Shown here: one piece after another, positions 1 through 11,037 of the stretch
How positions within the stretch are numbered: position 1 is the first letter of the stretch
Layout of the letters: every line of letters begins with the position of its first letter
Assembly (NCBI GenBank): GCA_019802505.1
Contig: JAFMOC010000093.1
Coordinates: 1,121,001-1,185,000 of the forward strand
DNA length: 64,000 nt
Reading direction: 5' to 3'
Source: Corydoras sp. C115
Lineage: Eukaryota > Chordata > Actinopteri > Siluriformes > Callichthyidae
Position numbers and translations under genes: made by a program
Notes under the pieces: model-generated
Told to the model about the DNA's origin: nothing
Seen by the model: only the letters and a program-made list of their open reading frames with translations
Database searches by the model: none

Positions 1-364
1 GCCAGACTTAATACAGCGCTTAAGAGACATGGCCTGCAGCGATACAGTAGCTGTAATGGTGGAGGAGGGAACTGTATTATTTCATATGCAGCTTTGCCGT
101 CAGTCTTAGTATAATCCAATTAGCTCGGATGCAAACTGGAACAGACAAGTGTGACTTATTTTATGGGAGATTTGAATGAAAGCAGGAAGGGGTTCTGTCG
201 TTCAGAGGCCGACGGAACGTGCACAGTTCGACTCGCGCCCATGCGAGGCTGCCGCGTCATGCCGCTTTTCTTTTTCAGCCAAATCCTATAAGCATCAGTG
301 GAACTCGTGATGTTAACGACTTGACATCACCGAATTTAGTGAGTGTAAGCCTTAAAACCTTGAC
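1..364. other. Unique non-coding sequence
   Basis: No gene, repeat or RNA is recognised here. The short open frame at 219-434 runs into a CA microsatellite and has no coding look. Confidence 0.5.
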
Positions 365-379
365 GTGTGTATCCACGTC

Positions 380-581
380 ACACACACACACACACACACA
401 CACATTATACGAGGCAGTCGTAGGCATTGGTTAAGGAACCAGCCCCGCGTCCCGAAGGTCACTGGATTCCCGGTTCCAACAAGTACTGAAGTGCCCTTGG
501 ACAAGGCACCTAACTCTAATTGCTCCCCGGACGCTGTGTACAGGGCTGCCCAGCGCTCCAGGCATGTGTGCTCGCTTCACT

Positions 582-618
<37 letters not shown>

Positions 619-655
619 TGTTTCACTACACATTCCTCTGTGTGTAAGTAAACAG
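380..655 (+). repeat. HE1-like tRNA-derived SINE with CA and TG expansions
   Basis: A (CA)n tract at about 380-403 precedes a decayed tRNA-like head (about 405-480, ending in a B-box-like GGTTCCAAC). The body contains 'GAAGTGCCCTTGGACAAGGC' and 'ATTGCTCCCCGG', the type of body I associate with HE1 SINEs of fish. A (TG)n run at about 584-617 sits where HE1 elements carry their own TG-rich stretch. Related copies lie near 11.04, 12.50 and 49.19 kb. The family name is from memory. Confidence 0.6.
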
Positions 656-702
656 GGCAAAATAGCTCACTTATATAACACCAATTTCTCATCCCATTAT
701 CA

Positions 703-1033
703 TTCATTCATTATCTTTCGCTTTATCCTATATTAGGGTCGCGGGGGGGGGGGTTCCCCATGCCCAACGTTTCGGGGCAGATACACCCAGGACAGGGCGC
801 CAATCTATCGCTGGGCACACACTCACTCACACAGACACACACTATATGGGGCAATTTGGAGAACACAATTGACTTGATCCATGTTTTTGGACTGTGGGAG
901 GAAACCGGAGAACCCGGAGGAAACCCACGCAGACACGGGGAGAACATGGAAACTCCACCCAGATTGGGATTCGAACCGGGAATCCCTAGCGCTAAGAGGA
1001 GAACATGCTAACCACTAAGCCACCGTGCCGCCC
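703..1033 (-). repeat. DANA-like SINE, near full length
   Basis: It reads in antisense from the AATGAATGA-type tail to the tRNA head (CCACCGTGCCGCC). Part of the promoter-distal body (the 'CCAGGGGAGAAC' segment) is deleted near 770. Confidence 0.9.
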
Positions 1034-1051
1034 CTTTATCATTATTTATTT

Positions 1052-1409
1052 ATTCATTCATTATCTTCCGCTTTATCCTATATTAGAGTCGGGGGGGGGG
1101 GGGGGGGGTTCCCCATGCCCATCCAGGGGAGAACATTTCGGGCGCTGGGCAGATAGACCCAGGACAGGGCGCCAATCTATCGCTGGGCACACACTCACTC
1201 ACACACACACACACACTCTATATGGGGCAATTTGGAGAACTCAATTGACTTGATCCAAGTTTTTGGACTGTGGGAGGAAACCGGAGAACCCGGAGGAAAC
1301 CCACACAGACACGGGGAGAACATGGAAACTCCACCCAGATGGGGGTTCGAACCGGGAATCCCTAACGGTGAGAGGAGAACATGCTAAACACTAAGCCACC
1401 GTGCTGCCT
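1052..1409 (-). repeat. DANA-like SINE, full length
   Basis: A complete antisense copy with an expanded G run (about 18 G) at the variable homopolymer position. It is separated from the previous copy by about 18 bp of AT-rich sequence. Confidence 0.92.
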
Positions 1410-1410
1410 C

Positions 1411-1582
1411 ATCCCATTATTTTCCACTTAATTCTATACTTGGTTGTTGTGTGTGTGTGTGTGTGTGGGGGGGGGGGGGGTTATGTTATGCCCATCCAGG
1501 GGAGAACGTTTCGGGTGCTGTGCAGATACAATCCGCCAATGCATCACTGAGCATCACTCACACAGACAGGGGCAATTTAGCC
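1411..1582 (-). repeat. DANA-like SINE, head lost
   Basis: Tail and 3' body only. A (TG)n run of about 18 bp sits before the G tract. The match stops at 'GGGGCAATTTAGCCC', so the tRNA head is missing. More diverged than its neighbours. Confidence 0.8.
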
Positions 1583-2207
1583 CCTAGAGCAGCCAGTTCA
1601 CCTTGAATCTGCAAAGTATCTGAACATAAAGTCCAACAACGATATTAAAACCATCATGTGTGTGTATATGCCAGGCTCAGAGTTCTAGATCTATAATAAT
1701 CATGGCATCTGTAGTCACTGCAGAACACCCCACCCACTCACCCACCCGTCTGTCGGCTGTCTGCTTTCTGACGCTACCAAAGCATCTGGACTCGCACCAC
1801 CAGACGGTCTAATTGCTTCTATCCTCAGGCTATTAGACATCACAGCATCCACCTGAACTGTTGTGGAGGTTTTGGACCAAACTGTTCGAACTAATTAGTG
1901 GCACACTGCAGGTTCTCGGAGAACGTTGGGGGGAGATTTAAGTTTGGGTTTAAATCACATGATGTGACAAAAGCCAGAGCAAGATGATCAGAAATAACAC
2001 CAATGGGGTCTGTACTCTGCTGTGCTCTTATATATCTAAATATGTCACTCACGGTTCCTACATCCTGAAAGAGAACCTTCCCTGCAGTAACTCCTCAAAT
2101 GAAGTTCTCCTCAAGAACAATAACAGTGAAAGTTCCTGCAGGGCAAACAGCAAAACGCTGGTACTCTCAACAGTTCTGACACAAAGTGTTCTCTCTTCCA
2201 GCACAAA
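1583..2207. other. Unique non-coding sequence
   Basis: About 600 bp with no recognisable repeat or exon. The open frame at 1984-2352 runs into the next SINE and microsatellite and shows no family resemblance. Confidence 0.5.
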
Positions 2208-2302
2208 TCATCCATCCATTATCTTCCTCTTGTCTTGTCCTGTACTAAGGTCATGGGGGTGGGGTTCTCCATACCCAACCAGGGGGAAATGTTTCAGGGG
2301 GG

Positions 2303-2338
<36 letters not shown>
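2208..2338 (-). repeat. Diverged DANA-like SINE fragment followed by (CA)n
   Basis: Tail and distal body only (2208-2302), then a CA microsatellite at about 2308-2338 at the point where the SINE body normally carries its own short CACA stretch. Confidence 0.7.
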
Positions 2339-2340
<2 letters not shown>

Positions 2341-2417
2341 ATTGTGATTTGAACCTTTATTCTCAGCACTGGGAGGTGAAAGCTAATCATTACGTCATCA
2401 ATACCAATTTACCTTCA

Positions 2418-2540
2418 ATTCATTCATTCATTATCTTCTGCTTTATCCTCTACTATGGCCGGGGGGGGGGGGGGGGGGTTCCCCATGCCCATCCAGAGGA
2501 GAACGTTTTGGGTGATGGGCAGATAGACCCAGGACACATC
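2418..2540 (-). repeat. DANA-like SINE 3' part, interrupted by minisatellite
   Basis: The antisense SINE runs from tail through 'GGGCAGATAGACCCAGGAC' and then passes straight into the CTCA-type array, at about the place where an intact SINE has its short CACTCACTCACAC stretch. The rest of the SINE is not found after the array. Confidence 0.85.
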
Positions 2541-4322
2541 CACATCTACGTCCTCCCTCTCTCACTCACTCACTCATTCACTCACATCCTCCCTCCCTCC
2601 CTCTCACTCACTCATTCGTTCACATCCTCACTCACTCACTCACTCACATCCTCACTCACTCACTCACTCGTTCACATCCTCACTCACTCACATCCTCACT
2701 CACTCACTCATTCACATCCTCACTCACTCACATCCTCACTCACTCACTCGTTCACATCCTCACTCACTCACATCCTCACTCACTCACTCGTTCACATCCT
2801 CACTCACTCACTCACTCGTTCACATCCTCACTCACTCACATCCTCACTCACTCGTTCACATCCTCACTCACTCACTCACTCGTTCACATCCTCACTCACT
2901 CACTCACTCGTTCACATCCTCACTCACTCACTCACTCACTCACTCGTTTACATCCTCACTCACTCACTCACTCGTTTACATCCTCACTCACTCACTCACA
3001 TCCTCACTCACTCACTCGTTCACATCCTCACTCACTCACTCGTTCACATCCTCACTCACTCACTCACTCGTTTACATCCTCACTCACTCACTCACTCGTT
3101 TACATCCTCACTCACTCACTCACTCGTTCACATCCTCACTCACTCACATCCTCACTCACTCACTCGTTCACATCCTCACTCACTCACTCGTTCACATCCT
3201 CACTCACTCACATCCTCACTCACTCACTCGTTCACATCCTCACTCACTCACTCACTCGTTCACATCCTCACTCACTCACATCCTCACTCACTCGTTCACA
3301 TCCTCACTCACTCACATCCTCACTCACTCACTCGTTCACATCCTCACTCACTCACATCCTCACTCACTCGTTCACATCCTCACTCACTCACTCACTCGTT
3401 CACATCCTCACTCACTCACTCACTCGTTCACATCCTCACTCACTCACTCACTCGTTCACATCCTCACTCACTCACTCACTCACTCGTTTACATCCTCACT
3501 CACTCACTCACTCGTTTACATCCTCACTCACTCACTCACATCCTCACTCACTCACTCGTTCACATCCTCACTCACTCACTCGTTCACATCCTCACTCACT
3601 CACTCACTCGTTTACATCCTCACTCACTCACTCACTCGTTTACATCCTCACTCACTCACTCACATCCTCACTCACTCACTCGTTCACATCCTCACTCACT
3701 CACTCGTTCACATCCTCACTCACTCACTCACTCGTTCACATCCTCACTCACTCACTCACTCGTTCACATCCTCACTCACTCACTCACTCGTTCACATCCT
3801 CACTCACTCACTCGTTCACATCCTCACTCACTCACTCACTCGTTCACATCCTCACTCACTCACTCACTCATTCACATCCTCACTCACTCACTCACTCACT
3901 CGTTCACATCCTCACTCACTCACTCACTCGTTCACATCCTCACTCACTCACTCACTCGTTCACATCCTCACTCACTCGTTCACATCCTCACTCACTCACT
4001 CGTTCACATCCTCACTCACTCACTCACTCGTTCACATCCTCACTCACTCACTCACTCGTTTACATCCTCACTCACTCACTCACTCGTTTACATCCTCACT
4101 CACTCACATCCTCACTCACTCACTCGTTCACATCCTCACTCACTCACTCATTCACATCCTCCCTCCCTCCCTCCCTCCCTCTCTCTCTCACTCCCTCCCT
4201 CCCTCCCTCACTCACTCCCTCACTCCCTCACATCCTCCCTCCCTCCCTCTCTCTCTCACTCACATCCTCACTCACTCGTTCACATCCTCCCTCCCTCCCT
4301 TCCTCACTCGTTCACTCCCCCC
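2541..4322. repeat. Minisatellite, CTCACTCA / GTTCACATC type, about 1.8 kb
   Basis: Long array of 4-bp CTCA repeats punctuated every 12-28 bp by 'CGTTCACATC', 'CGTTTACATC' or 'ACATC'. Blocks recur in the same order (for example around 2930-3070 and 3470-3610), so higher-order duplication has occurred. The end (about 4160-4320) drifts into CCCT repeats. It keeps an open frame of over 700 codons only because its spacings are multiples of compatible lengths; it is not coding. Confidence 0.95.
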
Positions 4323-4339
4323 CCCCTCCCCGTGTGCTG

Positions 4340-4885
4340 CTATCCTCCGAGGCTGCAGTCAGTATCTGGGCCAAACGTTCTCATGCGTCTGTCCCTGGCT
4401 GAAGCGTTATTTACATTAGTGCAACGTGAAGGTCTCCTTCCTGCAGGCTTTCTTTTCTCCAGCAGTTAAAAGCACATCCACCTCACACATCCACCACCTC
4501 GGGGTACGAGTGTGTCAGACGGTGGGACTGAGGTATTTATAGTCCCTGTCCATTATTGTCTATTATATTACACGCATGAGGGATTGACCTCACCACAGGG
4601 GTGATTACGCCAATCACTCACGGTGGTGTAACACACCCCCAACCCCCACCCCCACCCCCACCTCCACCCCCCGAAAACACACTGCAGTTTAAACAAGAAG
4701 CAAAAAGTAAATGTCAAGTCACATGTGTAAACGAAAAAGAGAACGTTCTGGGAATAAAAAATACGATTATTAAGACATTCAGCAACTTTCTGTTCCTCAG
4801 GCTCTAGAACGAACCGCAGTGTGATTATTTAGTGTGAAGTCTAACAATATGCTTATAGAACTGAACTGTACATCATATTTATAAT
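4340..4885. other. Unique non-coding sequence
   Basis: No gene seen. It contains a C-rich run (about 4637-4672). Nothing else is recognised. Confidence 0.5.
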
Positions 4886-5238
4886 CCATCCATCAATTAT
4901 CTTCCACTTTATCCTCTATTAGGGTTGCGGGGGGGGGGGGTTCCCCATGTCCATCCAGGGGAGAACGTCTTGGGTGCTGGGCAGATACACCCAGGACAGG
5001 ACGCCCAACCATCGCTGGGCACACACTCACTCACACATGCACACTCTATATGGGGCAATTTGGAGAACTCAATTGACCTCGATCCATGTTTAGTGGACTG
5101 TGGGAGGAAACCGGAGAACCCGGAGGAAACCCACGTGGACACGGGGAGAACATGGAAACTCCACCCAGATTGGGATTCGAACCGGGAATCCCTAGTGCTG
5201 AGAGGAGAACATGCTAAACCACTAAGCCACCGTGCCAT
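4886..5238 (-). repeat. DANA-like SINE, full length
   Basis: Complete antisense copy, tail to head. The head ends 'CCACCGTGCCATTC'. Confidence 0.92.
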
Positions 5239-5248
5239 TCTATATTTT

Positions 5249-5591
5249 TCATTCATTATCTTCCGCTTTATCCTCTATTAGGGTCACGGTGGGGTTCCCC
5301 ATGCCCATCCAGGGGAGAACGTTTCGGGTGCTGGGCAGATACACCCAGGACAGGGTGCCAATCCATCGCTGGGCACACACTCACTCACACAGACACACTC
5401 TATATGGGGCAATTTGGAGAATTCAATTGACTTGATCCATGTTTTTGGATTGTGGGAGGAAACTGGAGAACCCGGAGGAAACCCACGCGGACACGGGGAG
5501 AACATGGAAACTCCACCCAGATTGGGATTCGAACCGGGAATCCCCAGCGCTGAGAGGAGAACATGCCAACCACTAAGCCACCGTGCCGCTC
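5249..5591 (-). repeat. DANA-like SINE, full length
   Basis: Complete antisense copy about 10 bp after the previous one; the pair is head-to-tail. Confidence 0.92.
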
Positions 5592-5635
5592 TATATTTAT
5601 AATATATATTATAATTAGATATGATAGCATATTAA

Positions 5636-5835
5636 AGCAGCACGGTGGTGTGTTTTTCCGGGTTCTCCGGTTACTTCCCACAGTCCAAAAACATGGATTT
5701 AAGGTAAATCGGCTGCTATTAATTGCCCCATATAGTGTGTCTGTGTGAGTGAGTGTGAGCCCAGTGATGGCTTGGCATCCTCTCCTGAATCTGCACAGCG
5801 CCCAAAACGTTCCCCCCGGATGAGCATGGGATAAT
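5636..5835 (+). repeat. DANA-like SINE, old internally deleted copy
   Basis: 'GCAGCACGGTGGTG' jumps directly to the 'GGGTTCTCCGG' body, so most of the tRNA head including the B box is deleted. The rest runs to 'GATGAGCATGGGATAAT' and is more diverged than neighbouring copies. Confidence 0.8.
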
Positions 5836-6183
5836 AATCTAATTTACAAATAAAGATGCTGTGCGTACCTCACAGGTGGATGACATCGAACTGTTTCATT
5901 AACATAACGTAGGCACATCATCATCATCATCATCATCATAAAGCCTTTAAACAAAGTAAAAAGAGCTCGTTATCATGTACTGGCCGGTTGTCGTTGAGGT
6001 CAGTGGCTCAGCAAAACCCGTGCATTATGTATTCAACCATTACAGAACCTAATGGAGAGAGAAGAGCAGAACACTTCTCATTTCTAAAAATGTTTGGGTT
6101 TCCGCTTGCCGGCTCTTTTCTCTGCTCCACTAACACACTCTGACAGCACACTGACGCACTGCTAATGAGTGCAGACAGGATCT
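5836..6183. other. Unique non-coding sequence with short (ATC)n
   Basis: Contains an (ATC)n run at about 5918-5939. No exon or repeat otherwise recognised. Confidence 0.5.
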
Positions 6184-6497
6184 TCCATTATCTTCTGCTT
6201 TATCCTATACCAGGGTCGCGGGGGGGTTCCCCCATGCCCATCCAGGGGAGAACGTTTTGGGGCAGATACACCCAGGACAGGGCACCAATCTACCCCCGGG
6301 CACTCTACATGGGGCAATTTGGAGAACTCAATTGACTTGATCCATGTTTTTGGACTGTGGGAGGAAACCGGAGAACCCGGAGGAAACCCACGTGGACATG
6401 GGGAGAACATGGAAACTCCACCCAGATGGGGATTCGAACCGGGAATCCCTAGTGCTGAGAGGAGAACATGCTAATCACTAAGCCATTGTGCCACCCA
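6184..6497 (-). repeat. DANA-like SINE, nearly full length
   Basis: Antisense copy lacking the GCGCTGGGC and CACTCACTCACACAGACA segments (small internal deletions). Confidence 0.9.
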
Positions 6498-6536
6498 CTG
6501 TATATTATTATTATTATTATATATCACTGTAGGTTT

Positions 6537-6879
6537 AGGCACGGTGGCTTAGTGGTTGGCATGTTCTCCTCTCAGCGCTATGGATTCCCGGTTCGAATCC
6601 CAATCTGGGTGGAGTTTCCATGTTCTCCCCGTGTCTGCGTGGGTTTCATCCGGGTTCTCCGGTTTCCTCCCACAGTCCAAAAACATGGATCAAGTCAATT
6701 GAATTCTCAAAAATTGCCCCATATAGAGTGTGTCTGTGTGAGTGAGTGTGTGCCCAGTGATAGATTGGCGTCCTGTCCTGGGTCTATCTGCCCGCCGCCC
6801 GAAACGTTCTCCCCTGGATGGGCATGGGGAACCCCCCCGCAACCCTAATATAGGATAAAGCGGAAGATAATGGATGGAT
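6537..6879 (+). repeat. DANA-like SINE, full length
   Basis: Sense copy with intact A box (TGGCTTAGTGG) and B box (GGTTCGAATCC). It lies about 40 bp from an antisense copy. Confidence 0.92.
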
Positions 6880-7396
6880 ATTATTAATTATCACTGTTCG
6901 TTAATGTCCATCACGTTATCGTGCAGCAGTAACTCGTAGCTATTTTTACCATCTGGCCGGTCAGATGGTGGCAGTGTGACCTGTTCATGGAAGTCCTTTT
7001 GTTTTCCAGATCTCTACCTTGGATTGTGAGATATGCTTTCAGCGCACCCCCCCCCCAACCCCCCAACCCCCCACCACACACACTCACACGCCGCATTAAT
7101 CCTCCTCACATTATGCAAAGCTAATCTGTGCCAGAGGCCAGTTGAGCTCTCCGCTCCCGAAGAACACTACTGAGCGGGCTCGCTGGCGCGGCTGCCGTCA
7201 TGCCGGGTGACCTTCCCGAACTCTGGAATTATCACAGCAGACACTAATTAGCTTGTCTGCTTCATAGATGAGTAAAAACCCAGAAAGCCCTTCAAACAGA
7301 AAGAGAAGGACAGATGTTTAACCCTCTGATCGAGTGTTACTGTATCTTCGGTGGATTCCACAGTAGCTACGAGTCATGTGATTACTGTAATGACAC
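6880..7396. other. Unique sequence flanking hAT element
   Basis: About 500 bp without repeats. 'TTATGCAAAG' (about 7111) is octamer-like and 'CTAATTAG' (about 7246) is homeodomain-like, so a conserved non-coding element is possible, but nothing here proves it. Confidence 0.35.
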
Positions 7397-7445
7397 TGGG
7401 GATGAGACGATTAATCGTTTTTTGCAATTAATTATGATGAAAAAT

Positions 7446-7746
7446 CCATCCATCCATTCATTATCTTCCGCTTTATCCTCTACTAGGGTTGCGGGGGGGT
7501 TCCCCATGCCCATCCAGGGGAGAACGTTGCGGGCGCTGGGCAGATACACCCAGGACAGGGTGCCAATCCATCACTGGGCACACACTCACTCACACAGATA
7601 CACTATATGGGGCAATTTGGAGAATTCAATTGACTTGATCCATGTCTTTGGACTGTGGGAGGAAACCGGAGAACCCGGAGGAAACCCACGCGGACACGGG
7701 GAGAACATGGAAACTAGTGCTGAGAGGAGAACATGCTAACCACTAA
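7446..7746 (-). repeat. DANA-like SINE, head truncated, in fold-back with next copy
   Basis: Antisense copy with part of the head region deleted ('ATGGAAACTAGTGCTGAG'). It stops at 'CTAACCACTAAA' and abuts a sense copy. Confidence 0.9.
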
Positions 7747-7950
7747 ACATGGATCAAGTCAATTGAGTTCTCCAAATTGCCCCATATAGAGTGTGTCTGT
7801 GTGAGTGAGTTTATGCCCAGTGATAGATTGGCGCCCTGTCCTGGGTGTATCTGCCCAGCGCCCGAAACGTTCTCCCCTGGATGGGCATGGGGAACCCCCC
7901 CCCCCACGACCCTAATAGAGGATAAAGCAGAAGATAATGAGATGAATGGA
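7747..7950 (+). repeat. DANA-like SINE, 5' truncated
   Basis: Starts at 'CATGGATCAAGTC' and runs through the sense tail. With the preceding antisense copy it makes an inverted pair with no spacer. Confidence 0.9.
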
Positions 7951-8035
7951 TAAATATGGACTTAATATTTTGTGTCAATATTCAGCAAAAGCTCTCTCTC
8001 TATCTATCTCTCTCTCTAAATAAATAAATAAAATT

Positions 8036-8273
8036 TAGGGGTGTCTTCAACAAAGGATTTTCATAGTCGAATCTGATTCGTCAGATTTTCCCTATAGTCG
8101 ACTGATAGTCGAATCAGTTAAAATTTTACCACAAGATGGCGCTATAAGCGTGGTTTTTAAAAATGATTTTTTTAAAAAATATTTTGTTATATATTTTATA
8201 TTGTTAAAGCGCACACATCATTTACAAAATAATATTAACGGAAATTATGATGAATTTATTTGACAAAAGGCTA

Positions 8274-8334
<61 letters not shown>

Positions 8335-8467
8335 CGAAACTAATGCTTAGCAGCAGCCATGGGCACCCCCATGTGGTCAAAATGGTACATTCGACTATGA
8401 GGTTCATAATCGACTACGGTTCTCCGAATCGAATCGTCGAATCAGCGAATATTGCAGCTCACCCCTA
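8036..8467. mobile_element. hAT-family MITE, copy 1 (nested)
   Basis: Termini TAGGGGTG and CACCCCTA. Flanks ATAAAATT (8028-8035) and ATAACATT (8468-8475) match 7 of 8, as expected for a hAT 8-bp duplication. The interior has GATTCG/CGAATC-rich subterminal repeats and an (AT)n tract at about 8279-8333. A close relative lies at 42228-42666. No coding capacity. Confidence 0.85.
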
Positions 8468-8572
8468 ATAACATTATTTATTTATTTATTTATTTTTGGA
8501 TTATTGTATAATATTCGTGATTATTTTAACACAATCATCAAAGTCAGTAATCGTCTCATCCCTAAATGAGTG

Positions 8573-8869
8573 TGGTTTGCACAGTGTAGTCCATGGTGGT
8601 TTGAAATGTTAAACACTTACAAAGCTATAGATGAATTATTTGTAGCAGGTAAATAAGGATGGGGCCAAACTCGACCTTTTACTTTAAACCCCACAGGAGG
8701 CATGTCATCCATATTTAATTAAAGGGGGCGGCATAAGCATGACAGATGAGGTGGCCATGTTATAATGTACTTCATTCTCTGCAATAACCAATGAGCAGGC
8801 AGGATGCACACCGCATACATACAGCCCTGAGAGAAAAATAAATCTTTCTCTATACATTTTTCTTATTTA
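8573..8869. other. Unique non-coding sequence
   Basis: No repeat or exon recognised. Confidence 0.45.
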
Positions 8870-10003
8870 CCGTATTTTCCAGACTATAAGGCGCACCTAA
8901 AAGCCTAAAATTTTCCCAGAAATCGGACGTGCGCCTTATAATCCGGTGCGCCTTATACGTGTACTGAGTTCCAAATTCTATAAAAGTATTGTTGTGCGAC
9001 CGGGTGGTTTTTTCCACACATCGCCGCCCTGCTGATCTGTGACTCCATGCGCGCTCATCTCACAGAAAAGCCGAGTGAAGAAAATGAATTCGGAGCTCGC
9101 CGTCATTCCGGGAGGATTAAATAAAGAACTCCGACCGCCGGACATTGGCGTAAACGGCGTTTAAAGTAAAGTTGCGGGCGGCGTGGGAGCGACGGATGAT
9201 AGACGGCGAACACACGTTTTTTACACACATTTTTCCATTTGTTTAATATCTGTACATAGCTGTCCTACACTGTTGTTGCTGTCTGGCCGCTGAAGGAGGA
9301 TGAGTCCCCCACCGAGTCTCGGTCCTCACAAGGTTTCTTCCTTGAATAACAACATAAAAGGGAGTTTTTTCTTGCCACTGTCGCTTCGGCTTGCTCTTTG
9401 AGGGTTTAAAGGCTTTTTGTTTTGTAAAGCTGCTTTGTGACAATGTACTGTTGTAAAAAGCGCCATAGAAATAAAAAATTTTTACAAAAACTCGGGAGGC
9501 GGCGGCGGGGCGAGTTACGCCACCGTGTGTGAATGGATTGTGGATGTCTGGGCTGAGGTTTCTGTTGTAACCGTCGTCCGAGCTTTCGCGAAAGCCGGCA
9601 TCGTCGCTGAACAGCCGCCCGGAGACGAGACTGACTCGGACATCGATGAGAGGGAACCCGGAGTGCTCGATAGAGAACCAGCTTTTTAATTCAGACACAG
9701 AAGACGAGGACTTTGATGGATTTGTGGGAGAAGAGGGATTAAAATAATGTGTGTTTTGTCAAGTAGTAGAATAAACTTCAATTATAAATCAGCGTTCTGC
9801 ATCCTTTACTTTTCTTGTAGATCGTATGTTTTAGCGAGTGCCTTATAATACGCTGCCGTACAGAATAAGTACCGTACAGAAATAGAGTCCCTAATTCAGA
9901 CTGCGCCTTATAGTACGGTGCGCCTTATACGTGGCTCAAATACAGAAATAGACCCCGTAATTCAGACTGCGCCTTATAATAATAATTGGTCCGGAAAATA
10001 CGG
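8870..10003 (+). mobile_element. Decayed pogo/Tigger-like DNA transposon
   Basis: Terminal inverted repeats CCGTATTTTCCAGACTATAA at the left and, inverted, CCGTATTTTCCGGAC at the right are flanked by TA on both sides (8868-8869, 10004-10005), the Tc1/mariner-pogo target duplication. Inside, the plus strand around 9085-9220 reads as a broken frame (NSELAVIPGG... then FKVKLRAAWER) resembling the C-terminal end of a pogo-type DDE transposase. A further piece at about 9560-9745 ends in an acidic 'NSDTEDEDFDGF' tail and stop. The catalytic core is missing and frames are broken, so it is inactive. The TIR-adjacent motif (GCGCCTTATA) recurs several times near the right end. Assignment rests on remembered family features. 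Confidence 0.65.
9245..9485 (+). repeat. LINE-type 3' tail inserted in the pogo-like element
   Basis: Contains 'CTCACAAGGTTTCTTCCT', 'TTTTTTCTTGCCACTGTCGC' and 'AAGCTGCTTTGTGACAATG', ending in 'AAAAAGCGCCATAGAAATAA'. I know this as a common 3' end of teleost non-LTR retrotransposons and their SINE partners. It splits the transposase remnant. Confidence 0.65.
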
Positions 10004-10595
10004 TATTTAGATTTATTTAGATTTATTTAGCCCCGATCTTCTAACTGCCATGAACAGCAGCTCATTTTTAATAGTCTTAAACTGTATTTCCATTAAAGTC
10101 CAGCACAGCCACTGCTTCCACTGCCTACAGGAGATTTCCTGCCTCCAGCATTAACTATGATCTAAAAAATGTTTAAAACAAAACAGGAAACATGTAAACA
10201 TCTGAGCCACAGGCAAAAGACATCTTATAAGTAAAAACATGTTCCATTAAGTTAACACACTTCCAAAAAACACTCCAGAGCCGAAGTGAAATACACATTA
10301 TGCACAAATGTATAAAAAAAATACCGCCTGCCTTTAGACACGAGGAGGGGGGGGGTAGTTCAGGGTGTTGGGCTGTCAGTCTGCGGATCATGGCTTTTTA
10401 ACTTGCCATTGCTCCTTACGAACTCTGAACCCAACAACAGCGTTGGAAAACCTAGGAGAAGTCACTTTGGAGGAAAAATATCTGCAAAAATGACCACAAG
10501 GCTTGTTTTGTAACCTGTGGGGGGGGGGGGGGGTTCTTCCTGGAGCTCAAGCCCCCGCCCAGGAGTGAGATTATGAGATTTTGGACTTCAAACAC
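10004..10595. other. Mostly unique non-coding sequence
   Basis: No exon recognised. About 10340-10395 weakly resembles, in plus sense, a tRNA-type SINE head (GTAGTTCAGGGTGTTGGGCTG); a G run lies at about 10520-10533. Confidence 0.4.
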
Positions 10596-10946
10596 GGCGG
10601 CACGGTGGCTTAGTGGTTAGCACGTTCTCCTCTCAGCACTAAGGATTCCCGGTTCGAATCCCCATCTGGGTGGAGTTTCCATGTTCTCCCCGTGTCTGTG
10701 TGGGTTTCCTCCGGGTTCTCCGGTTTCCTCCCACAGTCCAAAAACATGGATCAAGTCAAGTAAGTTCTCCAAATTGCCCCATATAAAGTGTGTTTGTGTG
10801 AGTGAGTGTGTGTCCAGCGATGGATTGGCGCCCTGTCCTGGGTGTATCTGCCCAGCGCCCGAAACGTTCTCCCCTGGATGGTCATGGGGAACCCCACCGC
10901 GCGACACTAATAGAGGATAAAGCGGGAGATAATGAATGAATGAAAA
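10596..10946 (+). repeat. DANA-like tRNA-derived SINE, intact reference copy
   Basis: This copy shows the family layout. The tRNA-related head (about 70 bp) has an A box TGGCTTAGTGG and a B box GGTTCGAATCC, the internal RNA polymerase III promoter. A body of about 200 bp carries GGTTTCCTCCGGGTTCTCCG and TTTCCTCCCACAGTCC. Then come a short variable GTGTGAGTGAGTGTGTG tract, GGATTGGCGCCCTGTCCTGG, a variable C run, and an ending GATAAAGCGGGAGATAATG plus AATG repeats. It is bounded by a perfect 14-bp target duplication, TGGACTTCAAACAC, at 10582-10595 and 10947-10960, showing a clean retroposition. The body and tail resemble zebrafish DANA/Mermaid as I recall it. It needs a partner LINE for mobility; none intact is present here. 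Confidence 0.95.
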
Positions 10947-11037
10947 TGGACTTCAAACACTAGACTTCAAGTGAAAAATACTACCAATAATTCGGCTGGA
11001 CACCTTTTTTCCTATTTGGCTACTGTCCTTACACACA

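Larger units (their letters stand above)
7397..8564. mobile_element. hAT-type non-autonomous element hosting nested insertions
   Basis: Ends are inverted repeats: TGGGGATGAGACGATTA at 7397 and, read in reverse, TAGGGATGAGACGATTA at 8564. Eight-base flanks AATGACAC and AATGAGTG match at 5 of 8 positions, weakly consistent with a hAT target duplication. The interior is mostly later insertions: two SINE pieces (7446-7950) and a second hAT MITE (8036-8467). No transposase frame is visible. The same terminal motif recurs inside the tandem array at 38.0-40.4 kb. Confidence 0.6.

Noticed and set aside
2235..4469. 744-codon open frame
   Set aside because: It is translation of a CTCA/ACATC minisatellite (Leu-Thr-His-Ser repeats) joined to SINE sequence; low complexity with no start context or homology.
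10596..10665. tRNA genes at the SINE heads
   Set aside because: A and B boxes are present, but no cloverleaf acceptor stem is evident and each is continuous with the SINE body.
10617..10920. Recurrent 75-140 codon frames over SINEs (for example starting MFSPCPRGFPPGSPVSSHS or reading HVFGLWEETGEPGGNP)
   Set aside because: Dozens of near-identical frames occur because the SINE body happens to be open on both strands. Such peptides appear in fish gene predictions but there is no reason to call them genes.
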